Assembly: GCA_029876055.1 (NCBI GenBank)
Contig: CM056874.1
Location: 4,588,001-4,652,000, forward strand
DNA length: 64,000 nucleotides
Reading direction: 5' to 3'
DNA from: Madurella fahalii
Taxonomy: Eukaryota > Ascomycota > Sordariomycetes > Sordariales
The notes below the pieces were generated by a model. The model was not told the origin of the DNA. It was given only the letters and a program-made list of their open reading frames with translations, and searched no databases. The position numbers and the translations under genes were made by a program. Shown one piece after another: positions 1 through 10,031 of this stretch (positions are counted from its first letter, which is position 1; each line of letters opens with the position of its first letter).

Positions 1-180
1 CGCTGTGTCGCGGGCGACGCGGGACCCCATGTCCTTGATAGACAAGCGCCCGGCCAGCGATTCTGGGTCCCCAGTGGCCTCATCGGTCCGTCTTGTGACA
101 AAGCGACGGTCCGCCTGGAGGACCAGGTTGGACATGGCCGAGTACTTGTATTGCGAGACATCGCGATGGTAGTCCGACAT
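1..180 (-). CDS. brr2: Pre-mRNA-splicing helicase Brr2, N-terminal 60 residues (partial)
   Basis: The reverse strand from the ATG at 180 runs open to the window edge, so only the first 60 codons are present. The peptide contains SNLVLQADRRF and TGDPESLAGRL, the conserved opening of Brr2, the large Ski2-like DExH helicase of the U5 snRNP (about 2,100-2,200 residues) that unwinds U4/U6 during spliceosome activation. The conserved blocks lie right after the start, as in human and fungal orthologues, which supports this ATG. The two helicase cassettes are outside the window. Its promoter lies in 181-732, shared with the divergent gene at 733. Identity rests on recognising the N-terminal motif only. 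Confidence 0.88.
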   Translation of the reverse strand, partial: MSDYHRDVSQYKYSAMSNLVLQADRRFVTRRTDEATGDPESLAGRLSIKDMGSRVARDTA

Positions 181-732
181 CTTGGGCGGTGGCGCTATTA
201 TTTGTCTCGCGGGACGATGGATATAAAATGCGCGGAGAGAGTAGAGCAATGACCCGCGATCGAGAAGTTGATTTTACCGAATCGCCGCTGCGCCGGTTCT
301 GCTTGCAACTCGGTGGCGATAATCAACCCAACCCCGCCCCAAACCGAATTCTGGTCACTGCGGCAGACAGGTGATGACCAGGGCGGCGCATCGAAGACCG
401 GAGCTCGAGGTGGGAGAATCGACGGGTTTCACGGTTGTCGGAGAGATGTTGCTTGCGGGTCGCGTTTCTGCTTGGATGGATGCTCCGTCGGCTGCTCCAG
501 ATAGACCGGAAATTTTTAGGCAGCTAACGGCGGCCTCTCATTGGCTGTTACCAAGGAATGCCGCACAAGGCTTGCTGGGTCTCCCGCTATCAGCCCCCCC
601 GAAGACCCCTAGGCAGCCCGTGCTCCCACTAAAATATGCTGTAGCGGCCTAACCATCGATACCATCCCGCAGAAAGCTCCAATACAGTCTTATGAAAATA
701 CGGAATCCGTGAGTCTGGCGGCATCGTTCACG
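181..732. promoter_or_regulatory. Divergent intergenic region, brr2 / coiled-coil gene
   Basis: This 552-nt stretch lies between two divergent start codons and must hold both promoters and 5' leaders. The only discrete element I see is a 7-codon upstream ORF (ATG at 692, stop at 710-712) that ends 20 nt before the ATG at 733. No longer reading frame looks coding. Confidence 0.5.
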
Positions 733-2313
733 ATGGGTTCGACCGGCGAGGAGACATTCAAATCCATCCAGAAGACCCTCGAACCCTATATCCGGCCCCG
801 AGAAGAGGTTGCGCGTATCAGGCAGATCCTGGCCCTGCACCTCGATTCTTGCCTCGAAGATGCGGCTGCCGTTGGCCCCTTGGCGCTTGTTGACACAGAC
901 AAAGCTGCCTGCAGCTCCTCCACCACAGCCCGGGGTCTTCAGAAGCAGTATCTTGAAGCGCTGAACGCCAACATCAAGGCCCGTAGCGAGTTCGCTTCAT
1001 GTTGTCATGAACAGAGAGGCACCACTATCGAAGCATCCACTATCACCGACGACCATGGGCAGGGCCGTGTGCAAGATCACCTGACCGCTATCCGCCTTCG
1101 GAAGAAGTACGAGAGGTTGCAAGCTGTCGAGAAAGGCCTCAACTTGCTTGAGCAAAAGCCGGCCGCGCTGCCCGGTTTCCTAGACCCCGGAGAGATATTT
1201 AGGGATTCTCGACCCCTTCCGGACGTACCAAAGGATTTGGTTACCGCCCTTGCACTCGACAAGACAAACCCCGGCCCTCACCTGAAGGACACGATCGATC
1301 AGTTGGAAAAGCAGGTTCTCCAGACGAAACTGCTGCTTCGGCGTGAGGAGGAGCTCCTGGAAAATGTCAAGTCTCGGTCCACCGCCAGGCCTGAGAGCAT
1401 CAGTGGACGCGCCAAGCTCGAGGCTTTGAATAAGACAAGAACTGAGCTCATCAACTGGATAGAGACAGAGCTCAGCAAAGCTTCAGGAGATGACGCCGAC
1501 ACCGAAGGACAAGGGTCACAGCAGAAACCTCGTGCTCCGGCTGGTTCAATCCACCTGGATGAGCAACTGGCCAGTATTAAAGAGAAGTACACGCAGTATC
1601 TCGAGGCGCGGCAGGCCCTTCTTCAACTCGTGAGCCAGCACACGAAGCCAGACATTAAACCTCCGGCCAAAGGCAAGCAACCATCTGCTGCACCTCCGGC
1701 ACCCAAACCCAGGCCCATCACGCACCTTCTCGCTCCCTACCTTGAGCAGCTGCTCTCAATCGCCAAGGAGCAAAAGGGGCTTATTGCCCAGAAATCCCAC
1801 CTCAGTACGGCCATTACCAACCAGCAAAAGGAAAATGGTCAGATTATAGACCACTTGGCCGAGGAGAGTCAGCTAATTCCGGCCCATCCAATGCCGGGGG
1901 CGTCGCGGCGTGATTCAACATTCGCTGACGGCCTCGCGGCCGCCGAAAGCGCCGACCCTCCTAGCCGGGTCAAGCCCTGGGTGTTTGCTGCAGACTCCGC
2001 AAAGATCTCTACGCTGGAGGCCGTAGCCGAGAAGATTGAGGAAGGACAGATTGCGCTCGAGGGCACGATGCACGCGCTCGCCGAGGTTGACCAATTGCTG
2101 GGACAGCGTCCGAGCAGCCAGAGAGACGACGACGACGGACGAGGCAACGCTGAGGAGGACCTCTGGCTGGCTGAGAGCCGGCCCTCGGGGAACGCAGGCG
2201 GTGCGAGGAAGCACACCAGTCGAAAGGCAGAGAAAGCAGACCAACCAAAGTCTGTGTGGGATATGCTGGATGGAAACCTTGGGCTCCTCCGAGCTGACAA
2301 AGATCCTCCTTAA
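733..2313 (+). CDS. Uncharacterised coiled-coil protein
   Basis: A single uninterrupted frame of 526 residues starts at the ATG at 733; the frame is open further upstream but has no earlier ATG. The protein is charged and rich in Glu, Lys, Gln and Leu. Heptad-like stretches occur near residues 75-145, 185-280 and 300-400. A proline-rich linker (residues about 318-335) and an acidic, Arg-rich tail rich in Asp/Glu and Ser follow. There is no signal peptide, membrane segment or catalytic motif. The composition resembles kinetochore or spindle coiled-coil subunits, but I do not recognise a family and assign no function. A short uORF precedes it. It converges with rfc2, with 153 nt between the stop codons. 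Confidence 0.75.
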   Translation: MGSTGEETFKSIQKTLEPYIRPREEVARIRQILALHLDSCLEDAAAVGPLALVDTDKAACSSSTTARGLQKQYLEALNANIKARSEFASCCHEQRGTTIEASTITDDHGQGRVQDHLTAIRLRKKYERLQAVEKGLNLLEQKPAALPGFLDPGEIFRDSRPLPDVPKDLVTALALDKTNPGPHLKDTIDQLEKQVLQTKLLLRREEELLENVKSRSTARPESISGRAKLEALNKTRTELINWIETELSKASGDDADTEGQGSQQKPRAPAGSIHLDEQLASIKEKYTQYLEARQALLQLVSQHTKPDIKPPAKGKQPSAAPPAPKPRPITHLLAPYLEQLLSIAKEQKGLIAQKSHLSTAITNQQKENGQIIDHLAEESQLIPAHPMPGASRRDSTFADGLAAAESADPPSRVKPWVFAADSAKISTLEAVAEKIEEGQIALEGTMHALAEVDQLLGQRPSSQRDDDDGRGNAEEDLWLAESRPSGNAGGARKHTSRKAEKADQPKSVWDMLDGNLGLLRADKDPP

Positions 2314-2466
2314 GAGTCTATCGACAATGTACAGCGTACCAAACACATTCCTTTACCCGCCCCAGAACGCCGACGGATATTATGACGCTGTTTTCGTGAA
2401 CCATGGCATGCTCGCCTCGACTTCCCCCAGTTTCCGATTCCCTATGCTCCCTCGATAATGCCCTAT

Positions 2467-3742
2467 TTACCTCCCTACCATGACTCCAGAGATGCGAAGC
2501 GCAAGATCTAGTATTGAGAGATGTTCGTCGGCTCCGTCCACCAGCCTCTTGTCGATCTCAGAAAAGACCATGACGATCTTGTTCTTTTGCAGGTCTGGGA
2601 TCGTCTCATCATAGACGACAGCCTGGTGAAGCTGTGTCATAGTCTGTCCTGCGCTCCATCCGTCGGCCACCATGTCCTCGACCACCTTGGCAATGGCCTG
2701 GTACGTCTCACCAGCCGCGCGCGGCCGCATCGCTTTTACGAGCTTCTGGATCGTATCATCAGGGATGACGCCCGCAATATCCTCGATGATCTTGACTGTG
2801 ACCAGCTTATCGTCCTCGTCCATCTTGTCATCACCATCGCCGTCAGATGCCGAGGCGCCAGCGCCAACCAGTCTCGCAGCACTCTGCAGGAAGGTGATGG
2901 CCTTTCTCAGATCGCCTTCGCTGCACCGGATCAGTGCATCCACAGCGCCATCCCCAAGTCCCACGCCTTCCAAGCCCGCGATCTCCTCTAGCCGCCTCCG
3001 AGCATTCCCCTGATCGAGACTCTTGAAGCGGAACTTGCTGCAGCGGCTGGCCAGCGGGTCGATGATACGGGTGACGTAGTTACAGATGAGGCAGAATCGC
3101 GTGATCTTGCTATACGTCTCCATGGTGCGGCGCAGAGCGCTCTGTGCGTCCTGCGTCATGCTGTCGGCCTCGTCGAGGATAATGATCTTAAAAGGCGGAC
3201 AGGGGTACCGAGCCTTGTACCCCGGGGGCGGGTTTGTGAGCTGCATCCGGGCGAAATCTTTGACTTTTTCGCGCACAATCGAGATGCCGCGCTCATCTGA
3301 GGCGTTGAGCTCCAGCACGCGAGACTTCATGAGTTCTGGGCCATATAACTCTTTGGCTAATGCCAAGATCGTCGATGTCTTGCCTGTCCCAGGCGGCCCG
3401 TAGAAGAGCATATGTGGGAGCTGCACAATTCGAATAGGTTAGTCCATGAGAAATGGGCGGAGGTGCCTGGACAACCGAGTTGCACCCACATTAGAGGCTT
3501 GAAGCGTTCGCTGAAGAACTGTGATGGTATGATCTTGCGCAGTGACATCGTTGAGTGTCTTGGGTCGACTAATTGAGACCTGTTAGCTTTTGTCCCGCGC
3601 ATATGAATATCATAGCGACATGCTATTTCTCTACCCATGGTTGCACTCTGGTGTTCTCGTTTGGCTGCTTCTCGGCATTGCTCGCCACCGCCCCGTTTGC
3701 GGCAGCGGCCTTGCGCGCCTTGAGGTCAAAAAAGTTTGTCAT
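2467..3742 (-). CDS. rfc2: Replication factor C subunit 2 (clamp loader; human RFC4-type)
   Basis: Three exons, 3742-3624, 3568-3490 and 3420-2467, give 383 residues, the usual length of a small RFC subunit. RFC loads PCNA onto primed DNA with ATP and also joins the Rad24-, Ctf18- and Elg1-type loaders. Visible motifs are RFC box WVEKYRPKTL, Walker A GPPGTGKT (residues 74-81), Walker B IIILDEAD, the SRC box DPLASRCSKFRF and a C-terminal collar with WSAGQTMTQLHQ. The run ELNASDERGISIVREKVKDF is closest to yeast Rfc2 / human RFC4 as I recall them. Exon 1 ends within the codon for Y of WVEKYRP at a GC donor (TA|GCATGT), so intron 1 (3623-3569) is GC-AG. The nearby GT sites would destroy the box or add a stop. 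Intron 1 carries the branch-like sequence GCTAACA. Confidence 0.96.
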
Positions 3743-4857
3743 TGCAATCAGGCAGAACAATCGATGAACACCTTTTTGAGGTACTGCAGGATACGGGGAG
3801 GGCGAACAGGACTGGCTAAGGTAATTTTGTTGCAGGCGTCCCGAGGTTGACTGGGAGTCAACATCGGCTCTCAATTGCCCAAGTCCAAGCACTTTACGCG
3901 TCGAGCTAGGAAACCGCGCCGGGACCGCGTCGTCCAGCCCCACTTTGCTGAAAGCAGGGGTTCTCCAAATCGAGCCTTGGGAACCCCCACCAGCACCATG
4001 GGTACCTAACCCAAGTCCAACTTCAGCCTCGCCAGCTCATCTTACACGGCCAACGGTGCGGTCAAGGTCACCTCGGCCCATCCAGGCAGCCTGCTGTTTA
4101 AGTCAACACGAAATAGGTGACCAGAGCAAAGCACTGCACTGTGATGACAGCTGCAATTCCCTTCGGCCAGAGTAGGTTGGGCTTCAGCGTTGGTCCGTGA
4201 AATTCTTTTGTTGCGGCTGGAGGCGGGGCACGCCTGCGGTCAGGTAGTGTAGCCAGAGCACCAGCTGCTCCATCCCCTGGCAAACAAAGCTCCGGCATTG
4301 CGGGCTTTCATCTGCATTTCCTTTTTGCCTGCTTGAAGTGTTCTCTGTCCAAACCATCACCTGCAACAGGGACCAATCGCAAGGCTGCTGAGAGCGCTGG
4401 TTGCCTTCATTGGGCACTGAACGCAACAACAGGGCACGGAAAACTCAAGCCCTGAAAAAGTGAAGTGCTAAATAACTACCTGACCTGAGCTGACCTGACC
4501 ATCAGGCATCAGGGCAGGCTGCCATGGGGCCAAAGACTTAGGAAACTGATGTCAGGGAGGTGGGATTGTCCGCTGATGTGTTGGTGCGCAAACCAGGAGC
4601 CAGTCAGTCACACAGGTTGCCCCGCATTCGAGCTGGGGCGGCAGCCTGAAGTTGCACTCCCTACCGCCTATGAGAAGGCCGTAAATACACGGTCCCGCCT
4701 CCAACATCTCCGCCGGACAACCTTTCCATTAGTTGCCCTGCCCGAACCGCCACTACCATCAAATATCAACTCTCTGCACCCCAGCCAACCGGTCGTCCTC
4801 TTACCACTTATGACGCTGCACCGCTTGATTTAAAACATCCCTCGGTGACCAACAGCC
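3743..4857. promoter_or_regulatory. Divergent intergenic region, rfc2 / E2
   Basis: About 1.1 kb separates the rfc2 start from the E2 start. Open frames here are short and have no recognisable motifs. The last 150 nt before 4858 are C/T-rich, typical of a fungal 5' leader. I see no RNA gene or repeat. Confidence 0.45.
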
Positions 4858-6642
4858 ATGGCGGATCAGTCGGTATTTCGGATCACCAAGGTGGGTCATC
4901 GCCCCGTTTGTCGCTGCCATCGCGGGGTTGAAGAGCTAACCATGGGCGGCGACGCCGTTCCCGCCGATAGGAGCTGAGCGAGCTTCAAAAAAACTCGGAT
5001 CTCTGTAAGCCTTCGCCGACTCCACGCAAGGAGTGGATATCCGGTGCGCGGGGCTGACACTACTTTCTAGCTCTCGCCGTCGCTTGCCGCGATGTCGACG
5101 TGCGGAACGTCAAGGCACTGATTATCGGACCCCACGAGACTCCCTACGAGTTCGGATTCTTCGAGGTATTACTGCCAGAGACTGGGCAAGAAAAGGATTC
5201 AGCCCCCCGCTAACACGTCGGCAGTTTTCGTTCAAGTTCAACAAAGGCACGTTGGCCCCCCGTCGCAGAGTTGCACTCCGGTCCCTAGCGGTTCAAATGC
5301 TGACTGCGCCCAGACTATCCGCGCAAGTCACCTCAAGTCACCGCGACCACAACAAACGGGGGCAGGTGCAGGTTCAACCCAAATATCTATGCCAATGGCC
5401 GAGTGTGCTTGTGGGTCAAATTCCGTTTGCCGCAATATGTAGCGCACACTGACAGAGCCCTAGATCAATCCTCGGGTAACCAGCCACCATGTTCCGCGAA
5501 GAGCATACATACAAGTGGTGGGAGTCATAGGGCTAATGTGGCTTAGGACGTGGCGTGGAGAGCGGGGAGAGGAATGGTCTGCGGCTCAGGGGCTGGAATC
5601 CATTTTGCTGTCCATCCAGAGCCTGATGTCTGCGAACCCGTACGAGAACGAGCCCGGATTTGAGGACGCCAATGAAGCGTCAGACAAGAAGAACCAGAAG
5701 GATTACGTGCAGAAGGTGATATATGCTGCGGATTCCGGACGAAGCATCGTGCTGACTGACGCACAGATCCGTCACGAGACGCTCAGAATCTCGGTCATTC
5801 AGCGGATGGAAGAGTATCTCGGGATTGGGCCCGATGGCTTAGTTGTGGCACCGTCCACGACGAAGGAGGACTACGAACTTGATATGGACGTCATTGACGA
5901 CGATTCAAGCGTCCCATTTGAGCCGTTCAAGGATCTGTGCAAGCGCCGATTCCTGTGGTACTACGATTCATACCTAGCTGCGGTCCAGAAGGGCAAGGAA
6001 GAGGTCAAGGACGGCCAGGCTTTCGTGCGGATGCCCTTCGAAGGGTCCAGCAATACGATGGAGGGGAAATTCCACTACACCGAACTCGAGCGTCGACTGC
6101 GCAACATTAAGAAGGCTCTTGACGATGAGGCCGAGGCATGGGCCGCCGAGGGACTTGTGGCAAAGGCCAAGGAGACGACCGTGGCGGTTAACCTTCAGCG
6201 GCAGTTTGAGCAAGTGGTGGAATCCTTCAAGCGTTCCGACACGCCGCACAATCTCGAGTTGGCGGACGGTAATCCGTTTGTCTGGGTCTTGACCTACTTT
6301 GGGAAACCAATGACCAACCTCGACGGAGGTTTGTTCAGAGCTAAGCTGCGTTTCAGTCCCCGTTTTCCCGAAGAGCAGCCTCGGATTAAATTCGATACTC
6401 GCCTATTCCACCACCGGATCTCAGCCGACGGCACGCCTTGCTACTTCGTACCGATGAACCGCCGGGAGGATGCCAAATCTCACATCGAGGCCGTCATCGA
6501 AGCGCTCGAGGAAGAGAACCCGCCCTATGACCCGCGGACCCTGGTATATCCAGAAGCCTTCAAGTTGTACTGGGGCTCACCAGAGGACCGACGCATGTAC
6601 AACAGGCGCCTGCGCCGGTCAGTCCAGCAGTCGATGGAGTAG
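4858..6642 (+). CDS. UBE2Z-type ubiquitin-conjugating enzyme with a second, C-terminal UBC domain
   Basis: Seven exons: 4858-4890, 4971-5004, 5071-5165, 5225-5246, 5314-5410, 5464-5475 and 5547-6642, giving 462 residues. The first UBC domain has the signature IIGPHETPYEFGFF, GRCRFNPNIYANGRVCL and SIQSLMSANPYENEPGFE. The catalytic Cys is about C93. This pattern is UBE2Z-like (in animals a ubiquitin/FAT10 E2), but the fungal substrate is unknown. A helical linker follows. Residues about 340-445 then form a second UBC-like fold: NPFVWVLTYFGKPMTNLDGG, FSPRFPEEQPRIKFDTRLFH and ISADGTPCYF, with a Cys (C396) at the active-site position. Intron 4 (5247-5313) is GC-AG. Exon 6 is a 12-nt microexon coding SILG just after the active site. 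The frame closes only with these exons. Confidence 0.9.
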
Positions 6643-7294
6643 GTGATCAACAAAAGAGGCCCATCTCCAACCTCACAGAAGCTAACAAAGCGGCCAGGGA
6701 CTTCTAAGCCTGCTCAGGACGTTCTCTTGCGGCTTTCCTATTCTCGAATCCTCGTGCATGGCATTGGCTTGCTGGGTCCCTGGGCGTTCGGACACAGGTG
6801 CGTTGGTTGGGCAAAGGCAGGACAGATAGGGCGGGAGTTTAAGCGTGACGGTCTGGTTTTCTTTTTCCCTACAGAGTGTGACGATACCGGAGTCTCCAGT
6901 TGTTGCGGGGTGCACGCATTCTTTTGCTCGTCTCAGCGCTTCGATAGCTTAGAAGCTCATCGGTAAATCTCAGTTTCGTTAGGACGCGAAGCGTTTAGAA
7001 TCTGCAAGTAGTATCACGCGACACACTTAAGATTTCGTTGATAGTCCTGTGATAATTCTACACTTCCAGGGATCCCTCTAAAGACACAAACATGATATCA
7101 GCCCACCGTCCCAACTACACAAAGTCCCACAAGTCCTAAGTCCTAAGTAGGTTGACCGGGGATATTGAATCCCTCAAACCCCAAACGCCTGGCTATGCAT
7201 AACATACTGTACCTCATCACTCGTCGTACACTTCATTAAAAAAGGAAAAAAAAAAAAAAAAAAAACTCCTCCAAACTCTTTCCTACAGTTACAA
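6643..7294. other. Convergent intergenic region
   Basis: This 652-nt stretch between two convergent stop codons should contain both 3' UTRs. It includes a 20-nt A run at 7246-7265, just downstream of the minus-strand stop. I see no gene. Confidence 0.5.
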
Positions 7295-8446
7295 TCAGCG
7301 CTTCCCGCCCTTGCCCTTCTTCTCCAGCTTGTCCCTCCCCGGCGTATACGGCGCCGCGATCCCGACCAGCCGCCGCGGCTGCTGCTCGCCCGCGGCGGCG
7401 GCGGCTTGGTCGCTTCCGGCCTTGAACTCGTAGGTGCCCCCGGGGCCCAGCGCGACCGGCGCGCCCGGCGTCGGCGCCGCTATCTGCTCGGCGTGCAGCT
7501 TCTCCAGGGACTCGCCCACGACGCCGTACTGCGCCCAGTTGATGGGCGGGCAGCGCACCACGTTCTGCGGTTTGGGCAGTTTGCGCCAGGCTGGGGAGGC
7601 TGCTGCTGTTGCTGTTGCCGTTGTTGCTGCTGCTGGCGGCGCTGATGGGTTGGCTGTTCCCGCTTCTCCGCTGAGAGCAGGGTTGTTGTTGTCATTGTTG
7701 GTGGTGGTGTTACTGTTGCTGCTGTTGCTGTTGCTGTTGTTCATTGCGTGTTTCTGTTTGCCTTTGCGTTTCTTCGCTGGGGCTCCGGCGCCGTCCGTCA
7801 TGGGGGTATCGTCGTCTGCGCTGCCTTTGGTTTTGGGCCCCGTCCCGGACGAGGATGTCGGTTCTTGCCCGTCGTGCTCTTCCCTCTCCCTTTCATCATC
7901 GCCGCGGTCCTCGTCGTCACTGTCGTCTGTCCCCAGAAACAGCGGATCGCCCTCCGTCCCTACCCTCCCGGCGGCTAGGTCGGCGATAAAGGCGCTCGGG
8001 TCGGCGAGCGCTGCTGCCTTGGCGCGGCTCAGGGTCTGGATATCAGCCGTCGCACGCGCCCTCTGCAACTGCAGGATCGAAATGGCGCTCTTGAGGGCTA
8101 TCACGTCTGGGTTCTCATCAAAGTCGATGGGCTGCGCCGGCGGGGGTGCGATCGCCACCTGGTCGGGCTGCGTGTGGGTGAAGGCGGGTCGGCCGAGCGC
8201 AAAGTCCGGTATGCTATCGTTATTGCTACCGCTGGTGCTGTTGTTGTGTGGCTGCTTAGTCGAGGCACGGCCGCCGGGACCGCCCGTTGTCGGCAGCTGT
8301 GACGGCCCTAGCGTCGGGGTGATCGGGCTGACCGGGGGCCGAGGCGGCGATGACGTTCCCCGGGAGTTCGTGTTCACGTTTGTGCTCGTTCGGCGCGCCG
8401 ACGCAGCCGCCGCGCGGACGTCGGTCGTGATCGTGAGGCCCGGCAT
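7295..8446 (-). CDS. Uncharacterised low-complexity protein with a conserved-looking C-terminal block
   Basis: Starting at the ATG at 8446 (MPGLTITTDVR) this is one exon of 383 residues. The frame continues upstream through a further ATG at about 8674, but that part has little coding character, so I prefer the internal start. The N-terminal third is Ser/Thr/Pro/Asn-rich. A middle helix-forming segment (VIALKSAISILQLQRARATA) is followed by an acidic stretch, then Asn- and Ala/Thr-rich homopolymeric runs encoded by trinucleotide repeats (about 7600-7745). The last 100 residues look ordered: KLPKPQNVVRCPPINWAQYG, VGESLEKLHAEQ and a basic Lys/Gly tail. I recall similar blocks in other Pezizomycotina proteins but no function. 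A nuclear scaffold is possible; this is a guess. Confidence 0.65.
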   Translation of the reverse strand: MPGLTITTDVRAAAASARRTSTNVNTNSRGTSSPPRPPVSPITPTLGPSQLPTTGGPGGRASTKQPHNNSTSGSNNDSIPDFALGRPAFTHTQPDQVAIAPPPAQPIDFDENPDVIALKSAISILQLQRARATADIQTLSRAKAAALADPSAFIADLAAGRVGTEGDPLFLGTDDSDDEDRGDDEREREEHDGQEPTSSSGTGPKTKGSADDDTPMTDGAGAPAKKRKGKQKHAMNNSNSNSSNSNTTTNNDNNNPALSGEAGTANPSAPPAAATTATATAAASPAWRKLPKPQNVVRCPPINWAQYGVVGESLEKLHAEQIAAPTPGAPVALGPGGTYEFKAGSDQAAAAAGEQQPRRLVGIAAPYTPGRDKLEKKGKGGKR

Positions 8447-10031
8447 GATCGCAGCGGTATTTGTTGGCGGATATGTTGTTGCTGAGCTCACAGTGAGACC
8501 ACGAGTTCCCTTGGACCACGAAAAAGCTAAGGGTTCGCAGGCAGAAATGGTACCTCTCGCGATCTTGCGTCGTGCAGATGCGGAGTTTAGCGGTGGGTCG
8601 ATAGTAAGCTTGGTCACCCCCGCCACCGAAACTAACCCCACTGTTGATTGGGACGGTTGCCAAGGCCTTGGCAAAGCCGGGGTCCAACGGCGCCGTGCTG
8701 TGGATGCTGAACCCGATGCTCACTGATTAGTTTGGGAAGAAAAGCGAAGGGGAAACAAAAGAAAAAGAGCACACAGCTGAGGCGCCGGTTGACCAGCTGC
8801 TGGAGAGAGTGCCGCAGCTCTGGCCTATCAAGGGATTCCAACTCGAGCATCGCAAAGAGTCAACCACGGGAATAGTTCAACCTCGCGTACCCCGCTGCGC
8901 AGCGTGAAATGGGAATAACAGGGCCGGCCTCGAGTTTTAGCTTGTTAGTTTTACCGCAAGGCACGTTGTGTGTCTCTAGCGTTCATGCCTCCTATTGGTA
9001 TTATCTGAGAGACTAGAAGCGTCAAGGATTTCGATTCCTCTGCATATCACAGCCTTCTCCCACCACCATCATCATCACCCTCACCAAGGCGAACGCAAGT
9101 GGGTTTAAATGGACAATGAAACCAATAGTATAATCATGGACTTGCCCTGCCGTGGTTAGGTCCCTTCATCTCCGGAGTCAAGTTCCGAGCCATCTTAGAC
9201 CGGCGATGGCCGACGAGACGCCAAGGCAGCAGGGACCGAGCGGTAACAGAGCCTTGAGGATCAGGTGAGGTACAGTACAGAAGTGAGCAGGGGTACGGAC
9301 GGAGCTGCTGCCCCTCGGATCGCACACCGACCCGCTCTCTGATGGCATGTTTGGTCGCAGTATGCAGAACCCGGCAACTTGTTATGTTGATTGAATGCCT
9401 TTGTTCTTGGTGTTTCGATCCTGTGATTCCAAGAAAAGCACTCGCCTGGGATGGTGGGCAACCCGAACTGATGACAACTGCTTGGCTCGGTCCCTTAGAA
9501 CGATATCTCTGTGTGGATAGATGACGTCCAAAACCTATGGACCTGCGAAGTTCCACAGAGACACAGCCAGTCTCTGAAGTGTGTAGGAGCCTCCAGATCC
9601 CCGTGAGATCTAGAAAACAACTGCTGCCTCACCCACACGAGATTCAGATTATTCAAGGGAACCTAGCAGACTCAAAAGAAATTGGGGGGCCATGTGCCCA
9701 GACTAGCGGGCGATCTGCCGCGGTGGCTCCGGCCCATCCAACCAATAGGCGGCCCCCATCAACTACGAACTGGATGAGCCATGACGTCTTCGATGGTGTT
9801 TGGGCGTTGTGTAAGGCCAGAGGACGCTTCAAGTTTCCATTGCTTAGAACAGGGGGAATAAGAGACGGAAAATCCCAGGCCAGGAATAATACCAAGCAGG
9901 GTCCTGTCAGAAAAAAAGAAATCAGTAAATCCTCCTCCCTTGTCTTACCTTCGTGTAGCGGGCAATATAACCATCGTCCTATAGGCCCGGATCTTGACGT
10001 CACTTGGCTATTCTAAAGACCCTTAACCGCC
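8447..10031. promoter_or_regulatory. Divergent intergenic region
   Basis: About 1.6 kb lies between the uncharacterised gene (-) and the DUF2417 gene (+). Scattered short frames on both strands have no motif or codon-bias support. Near 9060 there is a short CACCACCATCATCATCACC run. Otherwise I see nothing to annotate. Confidence 0.45.

Noticed and set aside
2009..2346. Overlapping minus-strand frames opposite the coiled-coil gene
   Set aside because: Antisense shadows with low-complexity Ser/Arg composition and no splice or start support.
7434..8726. Plus-strand frame of 430 codons opposite the low-complexity gene
   Set aside because: It is a GC-rich shadow of the minus-strand gene; its hydrophobic Val/Leu/Cys runs are the antisense of Asn/Gln/Ser codon repeats.
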